Source of the DNA: Atherinomorus stipes | Lineage: Eukaryota > Chordata > Actinopteri > Atheriniformes > Atherinidae | Reading direction: 5' to 3' | Assembly: GCA_023101725.1 (NCBI GenBank) | Contig: JALJCO010012917.1 | Location: forward strand, 62,001 to 126,000 | Length of the DNA stretch: 64,000 nucleotides | Part shown: positions 13,814-28,200 of the stretch, piece by piece | Layout of the letters: every line of letters starts with the position of its first letter | Numbering within the stretch: the first letter of the stretch is position 1 | Notes under the pieces: model-generated | Told to the model about the DNA's origin: nothing | What the model saw: the letters and a program-made list of their open reading frames with translations, nothing else | Database searches by the model: none | Made by a program: the position numbers and the translations under genes

Positions 13814-14920
13814 GGCGGATTATTGCACGTGTAATGAAGATAGCGCTTGTTTTAGATAGCATTATTTTCTCTGTGGCTTATAGTCACCGAAAACAGAGCC
13901 AGATATTTTTAGAAGAGGCGAGGCGAAACACGTATGACGCGTATGACATCAACTTCCTTTGGCCAATCAGTGGAGAGCCGTCAGGTACGTCACGTTTTAA
14001 GTAGCTTCAGCACGGTTAGAGCTAGCTCTGAAACGGGTGTGAAAAATCATATCGGCACGTAACAGGTTTTCCCAGAGGAAACACAAATAAAGCGTGCTGT
14101 GCTGTGTGGAAGGGTTACGAAAACAGGCAATAGAAAAGGCCCATATGTTGGGTTCTTTAATTTCTCTCTTGATTTTTAATGGTTTGTAGTATAAAGAGCA
14201 GTTCTGCAAGGCTCAGGTTCTTCTGGTTTTCTTTATAGTTCATTCACTAAAGGCTTCTTAGGTCCTCATTGTTACACAATTCACAATGACAACTATTTTT
14301 GGGGTTCTTTGCTCTTTACTATCTATGATGTTAACGGCCTTCTTATTTCTTTCCATCCACGCTGTCATGTCAGTTTATTTATGAAGCCAGTGACTGAAAT
14401 GGCTTGTCTGAACACATGCCATTAGTTGCCGTGCTCTTTTTCCTCTACCTCAGTGTTTTCTGGTTCAGTTGCCTTCAAGAAACAGCTAAAAGTAATGTTT
14501 CTACTTTTATTAAAACCCAATGAGCTGAGAATAGAGCCAAAGAGAACAGGTAATTATTCTGCAATGTGATTTGCTCTTCCTCACTCTCTTGACTGTTACA
14601 GATAAGTATGCTGCATATCCATGCAAATGCTTGGCAGACAGTTCAATTCCTTCTGGATGAGGAGGGGGGGGGGATCAGTGTGTGTGCATGTGTGTGTATC
14701 TTTTCCTCGCTCTCTCTTTCCTTGCTGGCAGCAGCGTCTGTGCTGTTGGCAGGAGTGACCAGAATAAAAACAGCAACACCAGACACAGAGGGGGAATAAA
14801 GCAAAGTGATCCATAGAACAAGAGTCCGTTGCCCTCTCTTAATTACACCAAGTCCGGTGTCTTTTATCCTTCTCTCTTTTTCTTCACTGCTCTTTGAGAC
14901 CTAGGGGAAGTGGTAATTAG
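13814..14920. other. Elastin 5' flank
   Basis: CpG-containing stretch around 13900-14040 (probably part of a repeat), then the upstream region of elastin with a G10 run (14664-14673) next to a short TG tract. Regulatory sites cannot be assigned with confidence. Confidence 0.4.
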
Positions 14921-14975
14921 CTAGAAGAGAATAAAACCAGCTGATCGGGAGAGGGGTGGTGCATTTTGGAGCGAG
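14921..14975 (+). promoter_or_regulatory. eln: Putative elastin core promoter and short 5' UTR
   Basis: A TATA-like ATAAAA lies at 14931-14936, 40-45 bases before the start codon. This would give a 5' UTR of only about 15-20 bases, so the true start site could also lie further upstream in the pyrimidine-rich stretch 14860-14900. The start context GCGAGATGG has G at -3 and G at +4. The transcription start is inferred, not seen. Confidence 0.35.
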
Positions 14976-15051
14976 ATGGCTAACAGAAACATTCTCTTGC
15001 TCTTCTGTGGACTCTTCCTCTTAGCACTGAGTCAGCCCTCACTTCAAGGAG
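14976..15051 (+). CDS. eln: Elastin exon 1, signal peptide
   Basis: Encodes [20 protein letters not shown] followed by PSLQG: a short basic start, a Leu-rich hydrophobic core and a probable cleavage site near ALS-Q. The exon is 76 bases and ends in phase 1 (G|GTAAGT), the phase used by almost all later introns. The only Cys is inside the signal core, as expected for a protein with almost no Cys before its C-terminus. The longest intron (17.9 kb) follows. Confidence 0.9.
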
Positions 15052-16218
15052 GTAAGTGTGCTGCAGGTGAACAGAGCCATAATCGTTGCTGCACCAGTCA
15101 TAAAGTTTGAACAGGTGCATTTTTTTCTCTTTCTCTCTGCATAAAAATAATCTGTAAATTAATTGAAAATTGTGTTTTGTTGATGTTAATCAGCTGGGAG
15201 GTGCAGAGGAACCTTTTGTAAAAGCAACTCAAACTATATTTGTTCTGTTTTTATTAATTCAGTTGAAATTTACTTTTGCATAACTTTAATAAAAGTTAAA
15301 CTTCATTTAGTGCTTAATTTGATCGCTTTATTATTTCACTTGCTACTTCAATACCAGCAATAGCTTTAGCTCTAATTGGTAATTAGAATATATTGACAGT
15401 TTTGTATTACACCAAAGTAAAAGATGACACCCCAAGAAATGCAATTAAAGTTGCTCTTTGCATCATTTTTGCATCACAGGTATATGTCCATATCTACAGG
15501 ATTATTAGTGAGTGCTGTTCAGTAGCTGTATTGGAACTGGATATTTGTGTCCTGTTTTAGTTTAGATTCTTATGGGTCTGACCAGTGATAGTGATGAACC
15601 CACAACTTCACTTGATAATAGCTTGTTTTTTCTTGTCATTTCACAGAATACAGTTTGCAGTAAGTCTGACTTTTGATTCAATCAAGCAGTTCATTTTCCA
15701 AACTTTTATTTGTCTGTTTGAACATATTTAATACAGTTAATTTGGCTCCTTCATGCACAACTAAGCGTGGCTACAGTATGTGTTGTGTATGTTCACTTGG
15801 CGGCAGATCCGATCCTAAAAATGTCAGAAAGAAAAGGTTCCAGCTGGCCCCCCTCCTGCTCAGACAAACCACAGTTTAAATTCACCCCTGATGAACCCCT
15901 GGGTGGGTAAACTGTGTTTGGGAATCACCCTGAAAGCTTACAGCAGGTCCTCTGTTTTAGCAACATGCAGATATGAGGGATAGTTTAGAGTGCAGTTTGA
16001 AGTTTTGCTTATCTGTTTCAGACAGAAAGGGAGAGAGAGGTTCTGAACATGCCTTTCCTCCCACTATCATTCAGCGAGTGAGTTTGCTTTTTCTTCTTTT
16101 TCTCATTGCTTTGATTGGTTCTCAGTCTGTGTTTTGGCTGAGATTCTGCAAGTTATTCAGCCCCCGAATGGAAAGCATGTTAATTATCCAGAGCTGGAAA
16201 TGCTGTAGTAAAGTTAAT

Positions 16219-16272
<54 letters not shown>

Positions 16273-19200
16273 GTGTGTGTGTGTGGGTGTGTGTGCGTGT
16301 GTGTGTGTGGTTAAAAGTCACAGCTGCTTATGTTCCCTATCTCCCCCCATCTTATTGTTCTTTTCAAAAGGAGTATGTTACATATTTCAAATAAATGTTT
16401 GCACATATAAAAGTTCTCACATTTGCAAGGTGTCATACTGGTCCTTTTTAATTCATTGATGTTGACATAATTTGACTTTATCAGGTTGTGTCACCTTTAT
16501 TCTTCTGTCTCAGGAGACATTTGCCATTTCTTCTTTGCATTATCCACATTTACATTAAAACTCTGAGCTGCTGTTAGGCAAAATATACAGCCAGTAAAGA
16601 AGCCAACAAATATCAACATTGAATTAACAGAGCAACCTTTGATCCTAAAGGTTGAATATGGAATACGGACAGAACAGCGACATCACGTGTGTCTAGGTTG
16701 TAGTTGGAACGGCAGAAAAACAACTCCAGCCGCTGGGATGCCAGGCTCACTGCCGATACGCAAGTGACCAAAAGTCTGCAGCATGTCCAACAAGTAACGC
16801 AGAGGAGTTTATAACTGACAGCGTTAGCCACGTTAGCAAACAAGTTAGCTTACCGATCCAGGAGAAAAGTCGCCATTTCCGTGTTTTGACGCCGTGGAAA
16901 ACGTTTATGTGGGTCCATTTAGTGTAGTCTTCACCTAAATTTACCTCAGGTTTTGCTCTTCTCAGGTCACTCCTCCTCAGAAACAGATAACAACATCTCC
17001 AGGGCTCTGAAGCAGCTGCTTCAATCGCCGTGTCCAGTGTGTCCCCCTGTAGCAGCCTAGCTGTGCCCAAAATATTGATGCCACACAGAGATCGTATTTG
17101 GCAACCCGCAATGGCTGCGTGTATTGGCTAATAGACGTAAATATAATGCCATTATTGACCACGTTAAAATTGATTTTATAATCATTTTTAGGCTAAATAT
17201 AATTTTTCTAGGAAATGTTGTACTTTCTTCTGTACCTCCCCAAACGACTTGTGGAGGTATTATTTTTCTTTAAAATATAGCTTTTAATAAAATTGTTCCA
17301 TATTCAACCTTTAAGTGCATGTTGAATCCATTTGTATCAAACATTGCATTTGGATCAAAATGATTCCTTTTGTGTGTTTTAGCTCACTAACCTAAAAGAA
17401 AACCCTCTGAACATGATCAGGAGTTAATTATCTGTGAGTAACACGAACCTCATTAACACTCCATCCAACCATTTAATGCGTCTGCCCAGAAAACGCCTCC
17501 TGTGCCGGAGAAATTCACCCTTTGAATTATGACGGAGTGCCAGACCTGTCTGAAAGCTTTCCATAGACAAGTATAAATGAGTTATGGTCTCAGAGGAAAC
17601 ATCTGGCATGTACTTTGTTAATACATGCACCCCCTCTTCAGCTTTTCTGTGACTATCTGCAGGTAGGCTACAACATGTTTGTTGGTTCTTTCTCTTGTAA
17701 TGAACAGGCCAACTTGCTTGATGTTTCAAAAACACATCAGATAGAAAGTGTGCTTTTCTCATCAAAATAAATTTGTTTGATGGCGATTATGCATAAAGGC
17801 TTTCATTTTCTTTGCAATATTTGATGATTAACACAAGCCCATACCATTATCTTACACTGTAAATACAATTGATCAGGTGTCCCATCTTTCTGTTTTTTAC
17901 CTTGACATACATTAGGTGCATTATTTATGGGTTACTGCAACTCATTAGTCTGTTGTAAAGCACAGGCACAGTTAATGGCATAATTCTGACTAACAAAAAT
18001 TGGCTCCAGATTAGCACTGGAGACTTGAATGTATAACTCAGTCAAATTTGTCTAGCATTAGTTGAAGTTAGAAGAAATCAGTGTACATTCAATGGCAAAT
18101 ATTGGCAGTAACAAAACAGCAAAACTCTAGCATCAGTGGTACGTATCTAAATTAGCAGCCTTGATACCCCAAGCAAGCAGTTCTCTTCTGGTAAGATTCA
18201 TTGTAAACACCTGTTTGGCTCTAATCCCTGTTCTTGTAAGGTTGAGTGCCAACTGGATTAATGTGACATTTACTGTATGCGCCCCAGCTCTCAACAATTC
18301 TACTCTGCATTTAAAGAAACAGAACATTTTAGCCACTGTCTGAATAAGACACAGATGTTTTTTTTACAGTGAGGTTTTCCTTGAGCTTCTTTATTGCTGG
18401 TTCCACTAAAGCATTTTCATTTGTTGATGTTGAGTGGCTTGGTGTAATTTGCAGGGGGGTGACTTCATTCTGCATGCATTTGGGTAGAAGCTGTTCATTT
18501 ACAAGCACTGACTGAACACGGTTTGTTGTTAAAGAAGTTAATTCCTTATATTCATGTCTTTTTCTGGCATGCATCCTGAGAAAATGTTTGGAAAATTGAC
18601 AGTTCCATCCCAATTTTACAGTTTTACATCAAAGCATGCTGCTTGGCTTGGGAGTCACTTCCTGTATCAAAGCTACAATCCAGAAGCGATTACTAATGTG
18701 TTGTAGGAAGGTTTTCCTCTCACATTTTCACTGTAAGCACTGTAAAGAATTTTCTGTGGATCAGACCAGAAGGTTTATAAATGGATGAGTTATTTTAATA
18801 TGCAGAATTTAAAAATTGACTGCATTTCAAATGTCTTGGACACAACTTCTAAGCATTTTAAACAGTTTCTTCACTGGCAGTCTGACCTTTGTAAATTTAA
18901 TGGATGGATTAATCAACCCAGTTCCTTTATAAACGGACGACTGACTTGCTAATGACTAAACATTGATGGGTTTCTCATAAAGTTATCGTACAGATTTGTC
19001 AATGTTGCTTGTTTACATTTACTGTTAGGGTGCAGTATACGGCATCATCAGTCCTCACTATTGCTTGTGAGTCTCATCAGTTGGTAGATTGTTTAGTTCT
19101 TGCTCTTTAGTTTTGGATGAATATCAGTCTTCGCATTTTCCAGTCATATGTTTGGTCTGCAATTGACCAGTGCCAAGTGCTCAACAAAGAAGCTCATTAA

Positions 19201-22200
19201 TTCAGATGATTCATTCCAGCCACTCTGCAAGCAGCCCTCACCCAGCTATCAGCTATCGGGAGCAGTCTCAGCCTGCAGTCTGAGCTGGCTCCTGTCAGGA
19301 TTTTTTTCTCCCCCTCTTCACCGTCTGCTACTCATGACAAAGATTTTGTTAAGTCCACAAACAACCCAATAAAATGGCAGCAATGTTATTTGTTTTATTC
19401 TTTCTTTCTTTTTAATAAAAAAACATGCTCTGATTACATATATTGAGTCAAATTTCAGAAGATCTGTCTTAAAGGCGCTATAGAAGATGTTTTGTCATTT
19501 CAGAAAGCAGAGACTGTTAGCAAGTTTTTGAATAATGCGATTGCGCAAGACCAACCTGCTAGATTTACAGCTCCGTCCTCCGGCCACGGATTAACATGCA
19601 TGAGCCTCTCCGGTGTTTCGCAGACAGCAGGAACAGATTCTCTATCATGTCACAAATGCAAGTAAATGGAATGTTGTAGTCTGAACGTTGCTAACTGCTA
19701 GCAGAATGATTGTTAGCTACCTGCTGTAAACATCAGACGAATGCACACAGCTTCTGGATTACTCTTACTCAAGGATTACTCTTGCCAATCAGTCACTCTA
19801 ATTGATCAGTCTCGCCTATTACCTGCTCAACTGACCGTCGGTCTCTCTTACCACGGTAGTTAAAGTGACTGACAAGCAAGTAGACAAATGAAAAAGTTAA
19901 ATAATGCAGAGATGATTGGTGGATGTTTTTTCAGCCCCATTACTTTCACAGCTCATGTATAATAACATTTATATATTTAAAGCTTATAATTAATCATAGC
20001 GTATAGGGTAGTCAACCCATTTTTTCAAAATATTGCAAAAATTGTTAAAAGAAACATCTTCTATAACGCCTTTAAAACAATGCAGTGTATGCTGTGTTGG
20101 TTATCCTGGTGGAGGTAAATATTGGTTTATGCAGGGATGTGCAAAACTGATCCTGAGGGCCACTGTCCTGCAGGTCATGGATGTTTTCTGTTCCAGCACA
20201 CCTGAATCAGGTTGATGGGTCCACAAGGGCAGAACTTAAAACAAGCTGTTGAGGAGATCCATTTAATTTGAATCAGGTGCATTGGATCAGGGGGACATTT
20301 AAAACTTTCACATCCTTGAGGACCAGCACTGGATGGAAAAGGGCAAAAAATACACCTGTCGCCCAGCCTCTCAGGATACCTAGTGTTGGAGTTGCATGTA
20401 CCCCATGCACACCGTTTGACCATTTTAAACTAAAAATAACACATAAAGACACATAAAAATGAACAAAAACGGTCTATCTTCAATGCACTTCAAGGGACGT
20501 TCAAGCAGAGAACGTCTGAGTATATTGAGTTAGCTGTATGCACTGTGATTGGCTCATCACGTTTGGGGGGCGTGGTTTAGCCATAGGTCAATTGTGGCTG
20601 CAAGCCAGTAAAACGGACTGGGATCCTGCAAGTCCCTAAGGCAGTCTAGTGCCCACTCTGTGTTTCAAAATGAAAAAGTCTGACCAGGTGTCATAAAACC
20701 TTACCAGAGAACAAAAGGTTCTCTGGTCAGACACAGAGAACAGAATTATTTACATGCAAGAATTTATATGCATACAAATTTTCTTTGTATAGACCATATA
20801 CACCAGGCTCATATGTGGCTCAGGCAATAAATGGGAAGGTGGAAATGTAGAACTTTTTGTTGTTAAGAATCGTGTCAGGATCTTTTCTCAGCATATTAGG
20901 TAACACATTTATTGACATAACCAGTGCTGTCCACTAACACTGATCCTTTATCTACTTCTATGAGTAGGCAGTGAATGTAACAGCACCCTTGGGGATTGTG
21001 ACAAATTTCCCCTGGGGATTTATCATATCATATCATATCATATCATATCATATCATATCATATCATATCATATCATCCTGTATTGTGTCTAGAGCTGCAT
21101 GATACTGGAAAAACTTAATAATACTGTTGAAAGTGGAGATACTGGTACAGCATTATTTGCAATTAAAGTTGATGCCAATTTGATGTTTTATCATCAAGAG
21201 TTTCTCTCAGAAAACTCTCATGCATAGACATGGCCAGAATTTTATAGCTTTTGTTTGACTCAAAGTCGCAAAAAGTGATTTTTTTTTTCAACTGTTGAAC
21301 ACTGCCTGTTGACCAATGACTCAGTTAAAAAAGTTAAAAATCAAAATAAAACAAAAAACCCCAAGTAAACAAAAGACAAAACACATGTGTAAGTCAGCAC
21401 ATACACAATGCAAATTTTCCTCCTTTCCTATTGGCATCTATTCACCTCTTGTATAATGCAGAGAATTCCTCCAGACCCAGTCAAATTGACCCCTTTTATT
21501 GTTCAGCTTTGCTTTTTTTTTCTGATATGCTAATATGACCCCCTATGGGAAATTAGGGCTCTGCATTTTACCCATCTCTGTTTTTCATCAGAGAGCAGTA
21601 GGCTGCCACTCAAAGTGCCCTGAAAGCAGTTGGTGGGTTTAAGGATCTTGCTCAGGGGCCCAAAGTGGTTCTGAGTGCTGTGTTGGGGACTTGAACCTGA
21701 GTCCTCCGCACCAAAGCCTACAACATTACCACAACATTATTCTTTATAAATGAAGGTAATAAGTTAACTGAAGTTCGGGAGCAGTGCCACGCCTCAATCA
21801 CACCTGCTTTCAATCCTACTAATCATCAACCAAGCCTTAAATACTCGCTCACCTCCTCACCTCAGTTTGTCACGTTCTCTTAACCCTCCCTTTCCCACCC
21901 TATCATTTCTGTGCATTTCCTTTCTACCTTTCCATTTCGCCTGCTTCATTGGGCCTTCCTTGTTCTGCTGCTCCTTCCTTGTCTCTTTGCCCACCACCCC
22001 TCTTCTCTCCCTTTCTTCTCCCATCCTTTTTTCCCATCATCCAACCATCTTCACCATTCTTTCTTTACTTGTTCCTTGTCCACCTCTTTCTCATCTTTCA
22101 GGTTCCATCTGAGGGGGATTCCTAAGCCGGACTCACTACTGAAAGACTACACCCCCACCCTAAGTCTTCCTCTGGCTCATCATTGGATCAAATTCTTTCA

Positions 22201-25200
22201 TTCATTCAATAAATCATCATCCTCACCCATATTGTTGTGGCGTGATCCTTGCTAGTGAATCCACCCAAAAGAGGCATTGGTTTGACCCATTCAGCAAAAG
22301 CTGGTCGAGAGTGACTCTTCCTGTGGTGAAGAATAATTCTAGCAGCTGTGATACAGCCCGTTAGTACCAGGCCAAATTCAGCTTTTCAAATTCCCCACCA
22401 CACAATCTTTAAATACCTCTACCGTGACTAGAGAACTTTAGAAATAGCAAAAGCACAGTGAGAAGAGAAGAGATGGAATCCCGGAAATCAACACTGTGGT
22501 CAGTGGTGTTGATAAAATGAACAGCAGGTAAATCCCGAGCTCAACTTCCTCCATTGTTGTTCAGTGTGTGTGTGTCTCAAACAAATGACTTCATGAAACC
22601 TCCCTTTACACCCCTGCCCACAATGAATACATCCTCAGTGGACGATTTTCATAATTTATGCATATGCCACTCGCGCATGCTCGCAACTGCCGCCAAAGGT
22701 CAGGAAGCTTTGGAAGTCCATTGGAATAGAATGGTGACTGGTCTTTATGGGGTTAATTACAATGATGCCGGGACACTTGTTGCATTTTCGACTGCTTTAA
22801 TCAATGAGGGGAAAACTCTCCTTGAGGGGGAATAAGTTTTTACTGGTTTCCCGTGAAGAAACACCAGCAATCGGCCTAGGTGTGTGCATCACCGTATTAA
22901 AACTGGACACCTTTGCAGCAACACCTGGTCTGCAGGGTTGACCGCAAAGACCTGGAATATAATCTTTCTGTGGAAATACTGTGGGATGACGAGAGACGAT
23001 GGCACGAGTAGGAGGCAGAACCAAGTCAATCAGCAGGGAATTAAGGTTAGCACGGCGCCAACCAAGTTTACTGTGTTTGAAAACGTAACTAACCCATTTC
23101 TTTTACAAATGCAATCTTTAAAAAAAAAGCTGCCAGCTAAAAGTTCCCTGTTAGCACAGTCTGGTGGACTTTTCTTTTCTTTTCTAATACTTAGGAACCG
23201 TAGCGACCTGTATGGTACTGCTAGCTTGCCGCAGTTAAATTATGAGCTACGTATGCTGACCTGACAATGTATTTAAACTGGCATAACAACACCGGTGCTT
23301 ACCTTCACAATTTCCTGGTGATCGACTGAGTTCTGCCTGTCACTGGAGCTGTTGTTTCTCGCCGTGCCCCTTATTTCCACAAAAAGATTATATTCCACAT
23401 CTTTGCGGTCATCAGACGTTGACAGGAGGCTGACAGGTTGTTCTGTCAGTTTAACATACATGGTCAGGTAGCTCATATTTAACTGCGGCAAGCTAGCGGT
23501 ACCATCCATGTCACTACGGTTCCTAAGTATTAGAAAAGAAAAACGAAAAGTCCACCAGACTGTGCTAACAGAGAACTTTCAGCTGGCAGCGGCAGACATT
23601 TCCCTCTTTTTAAATTTTTTTTCAAAGGGTTGCATTTGTCATAGAAATGGATCAGTTAAGTTTTCAAACACAGTAAACTTGGTTGGCGCCATGCTAACCT
23701 GAATTCCCCACCGATTGACATGGTTCTGCTTCCTACTCGTGCCGTTGTCTCTCGTTGTACCACAGTATTTCCAGAGATTATATTCCACATCTTTGCGGTC
23801 GACCCTGCAGACCAGGTGTTGCTGTGAAGGTGTCCAGTTTTAACACGGTGATGCAAAAGTCCAGGTCAATCGCTCATGTTTCTCTACGAGAAACCAGTAA
23901 AAACGTGTTCTCGTCTAGGAGATTTCTCCCCTCATTGACTAAAGCAGTCAGAAATGCAAAAAGTGTTTGTAATTAACCCCGTAAAGATCAGTCTCAATTC
24001 TATTCCAATGGACTTCCAAAGCTTCCTGACCTTTGGCGGCAGTTGCGAGTATATGCGAGTGACGTATGCATAAATTACGAATAGGGTCCATTGCATTTAA
24101 CTGTAATGTGAACAAACAAAGCTGGGATAGTGTGGTGTTGGCCTAATGAGGGCATGGCTAAGTAGGTGCAAGTGTGAAAGGAGCATGAGTTACTCCACTG
24201 GCCAAATACCAACTAGTACCAACACCAGGTGCTAATGCTAACACACCTACTCATCTCCATGAGTAACAACATTGTTTAAGCCTGACGGCCAGCCTGTGAG
24301 CCCGCATTTTAAAGTGCTTTTTGCAAATGTTTGTTGGGCTACCTGGCTACTGACCAAACACATTTGTCATACAACTATAAAAACGGACCCATTGCTGGGA
24401 CCGAGCCACTTACAGTTGAAGCTCCGGGCATTAACCCTTGCTACACTCTTAACATTCTGGTCATCTTCAGATGAATGTTTCATTCCACTCTTCTCCATTT
24501 TGCTTCTACACACTCAAAAATAGAGGTACCAATTTGTACTTAAAATGGTACAAAGCTTGTCGCTGGGGGTGTTCCTGTTTGAAAGACATTTCTGTACCCT
24601 TCGGTCCTGGTCCATTTTTGTACCTTATCAAGCTGTATGAGTTAATAAAGTACAACTAAACCAACTTAAAATTATGAATAACTCAATAAAATAGAGATTA
24701 TGACAACAATCAAAGATGCTAATAATTAATGGATAATTATTGTATAAATAGTATTAGGCCAAACACATATATAGTTATACATGTAATTATTACTTACAAA
24801 TAGCTTGCATACTGTTCTCTTTCACCACAAAATTCTTCCGCATTCACATTTTTATTGCTCCTCTTGCTACCTTCAACAGTCACAACGCTCACTCTATGAG
24901 CTCCATTGCTGCAGCCTTTAGCAACAGGCATCCAGTACAGTAAGAGTCCATTTGATGTGCACACAGAACCTGAACGCACCGCAGCGTTTGAAACAACATT
25001 ATGCCTTTTCATTAAAATATGCAGATACTGTATGGACAACTATTTATCGCAATTTAGACAGTCTTTGTGAGATGAACTGTATATTGCACTGGCTAATATT
25101 GCAATGAAGGTAATGTTTTCCATATATTGTGCAACTCCAATTATGTACTGTATCGTATCATATGCCATCACATTGTAGCCTATTGCTTTGTATTTTATCA

Positions 25201-28200
25201 TATCATATGGCATCAGATCAAATTAACCATTACTTGTCTCATACAGCATGTGAATATTAAGTATAACTTATGAATATAATATTCTAAGTTTACCCTTTAT
25301 ACAAGTCTATGTAAAAACTTTTTTTTTTAGCAATTCGCCCTTTCATCCCCACTGAAACCAGGTGCCAAGGTGAAGAGATTTGAAACCTCAACCGTCTGCA
25401 TTCTGTCAGGGCAGTGTAGCCCGCTACTGTAAGCTAATGAGTGATTCTCTTGTGTTGTGGGAGGCGTTACTGTCAACTTTGCGCTGAGGGTTTTTCCTAA
25501 GCTATATTTGTAGAAGTGCAGCTAGCTTGCTAACGGTTGTAGGGATGAAACAGTGAATAAGTCAGTGAGGACAAGGAATCATGATTCACGAGTCAGTGAA
25601 CTGATTGTTGAGTATTGAATGATTTGTTCATGACTTGCACATCTCTAGCTGCTGAAGGATATGTCAGTGTGATAAACGCCAATCACAACAACAATAATGA
25701 TGTCGGTGATCAACTTGTGGTGCTCCTCCAGACAATCCTGGCTTATTTGCAGCTTTTGCACCAAATGCGCCGCTTTTACAACAGAGTATTGTGCTACTGT
25801 ACCATCAACAGCGGGAGAAAACGGATATGCATGTCACGTGATACGAGGTGAGCCCTTATCTGCACACGTGCTATGTCTTGTTCTAACTCTGGAGTTTTAC
25901 ACTTTAATCATCATAGAGCCACCCTCAGCCTTGTAGAATGTACTACAGCGGTTTCGTGGTGATGATGAAGCCAAATTTCTCCCAATTTTAAGCCACCGTC
26001 TAGGTGTCAAATAACAAAGTAAAAATGCTTTGTTACCTTACTAAAGTAGAGATTGGGGGAATTCATATTTTATTGGAGTAATTATTTTTCAGACTACTTT
26101 GTATTTCTACTCCTTACATTTTTAAGCAGTTATCGGTACTTTCTACTCCTTACATTTTAAAAATAGCCTCGTTACTACTGTTTCATTTCCGCTGTCACTG
26201 GGGGAAAAAAAGAAAGAAAAACAGAAAAAAAAACAACCTTTCAGATAAATATGCTTTCCAGATTGCAGTTGGATGAGAATTATAAACATATACCATTCAA
26301 CATCTTATTGGTTTGTCTGCGATCCATCACCTGCACTTGACATATCACGTCAGTGCTGCAACATCAGAGATCCCCAGCGGGGACAGCAGGACAGATGAGG
26401 AAGGTTTTATTATCAGAGGCTGATGAGGGAACTTTCTGACTGAATCAGGTTGTCAGTGTGTTTATCCGGACGGATTTGATGTGATTGCAGCTTTTTAAAT
26501 GCTGGTTTGTTAAATGTTGATGTCTGAAGTTTACAGCTCCCTATGGAGAGTTTGCCTTTCTGTTTCCATGGTAACAACATTGATTATTTTACTGCAGACA
26601 TATCTGGTTGGTCTTGCTGGACCAGTGCTGTCGTATTGAGGCTTGTGGTGAGAGTAGGAGACAGACACAACTGACGGATGATGGTTTTCTGTGAATGTTG
26701 GTCTCCGTCAGGGGTGTCCAGCTCTGGTCCTCGATGATCACAATCCTGCAGGTTTAAGATGTCTCCCTGATCCAACACATCTGATTCAAATTAAATGTTT
26801 CTCCTCAACCACTTATTAAGTTCTGCCCAAACATGTTGACCCATCAGTCTGATTCAGGTGCTGCAGAAGGAAACATCCTAAACCTGCAGGACGTCCTCCT
26901 GTCTGTCCCTGTGGACAGACTTTGGGCACCCCTGATCTACATGGAATGATTAGTTTTGGTGATTACTTAGCCTGAATGTGCACACTTGTGAACGTGTGAG
27001 CATGTATGTGAGTTGTGGTGATGTGGGTGAGTATCTGACTCCCAGTCTGATGTGTTGTCCCAGGCTGGTCCTGGAGACGTGTGTAGACCATAAAATATGT
27101 CCAAGGCAGAGACACAAGAGAACTGGAGCCAAATGTCTAAACCAGCACCAATACTTTTACTTTTACACTTTAGATAGTTTTTTAAACCAGTACTTTTATA
27201 CTTTTACTAGAGTAAAAAGCTTGGGTTGATACTTTCACTTTTGTAAAAATCTTTTTAAATCCTAGTATCTATACTTCTACTTTAGGGATGTGAATACTTT
27301 TGACACCTCTGCCGCCTTCATACCTGAACTGGGTTTGGCGCTGTGGGGACATAGCCTGAGTCAAAATAATTTAACATAAATTGAAAATATCCATTTATTG
27401 CTAAATTGAATTTTAGTTTTATGACCTCCAGTTTCATGTTTTCCATCCTAAGGTGCATAGATATTTCTACTGTAAGTGAATCCAATCTATATGAATATTT
27501 CTTAACCCATTCTAACTGATTTGGGACAGTTTAGTCCAATTTCTATTGGTAGCTTTTGGGTCAGTAATTTTGTTTTTATGAAGACACAAGTATTACAAGC
27601 AAAAAGTGTGAAATTTTATTAACAGCAGTAGTAAACACTGTCATTTGTGATTTTTTTTTGTTTTTTTACCTTTCATTTCTTACTCTGTTATACCTGCTGG
27701 ATGATATGACCATATAAAACTGGCAGTTGCCAATATGAATTGTTTTTCACAAGCTTACAATGTTTTCACATGGTTGATAGTTATCTTCGGATTTATGTTA
27801 TTTCTGTATCATATTCAGCTCTACGGGCGACCGCCGTTCCAGTCCAGTTTTTGTTTTTTAGTTTCAAAGCCATGACTTGCTTAATCTTGTAATGTTCCAG
27901 TGTCAGCTTCCACTGGAAAGGTATCACCCAGAACAAAAAAAAGGCAAAGAGTAACAGGATTTTTATCTGGTTTTGAATTCCCATGTATTATTTCTTCTTT
28001 AGGTAGTTCATGAGGCAAGGTTTGGACAAGTCTAGAGAGGGAAGGTGAAGTCACATGCAAGAAGGAATGAGATATTCCTCTCATTCTTCTTCTCCATCCT
28101 CCATTATGGAAAATATCACAGTCTTACTGACAGTACAGCTGTTGTCACACGTCTGATAAAATGAGATGTAAGGGTATCAGGAACCCAAGTGTTTATTTCT

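Noticed and set aside
18329..18613. 94-codon minus-strand frame with a few Cys and His residues
   Set aside because: The Cys/His spacing does not fit a zinc finger and no neighbour supports a gene.
20682..20736. Hairpin CTGACCAG...CTGGTCAG as a possible small RNA
   Set aside because: Arms are short and interrupted by a second small hairpin; no precursor-like structure beyond it.
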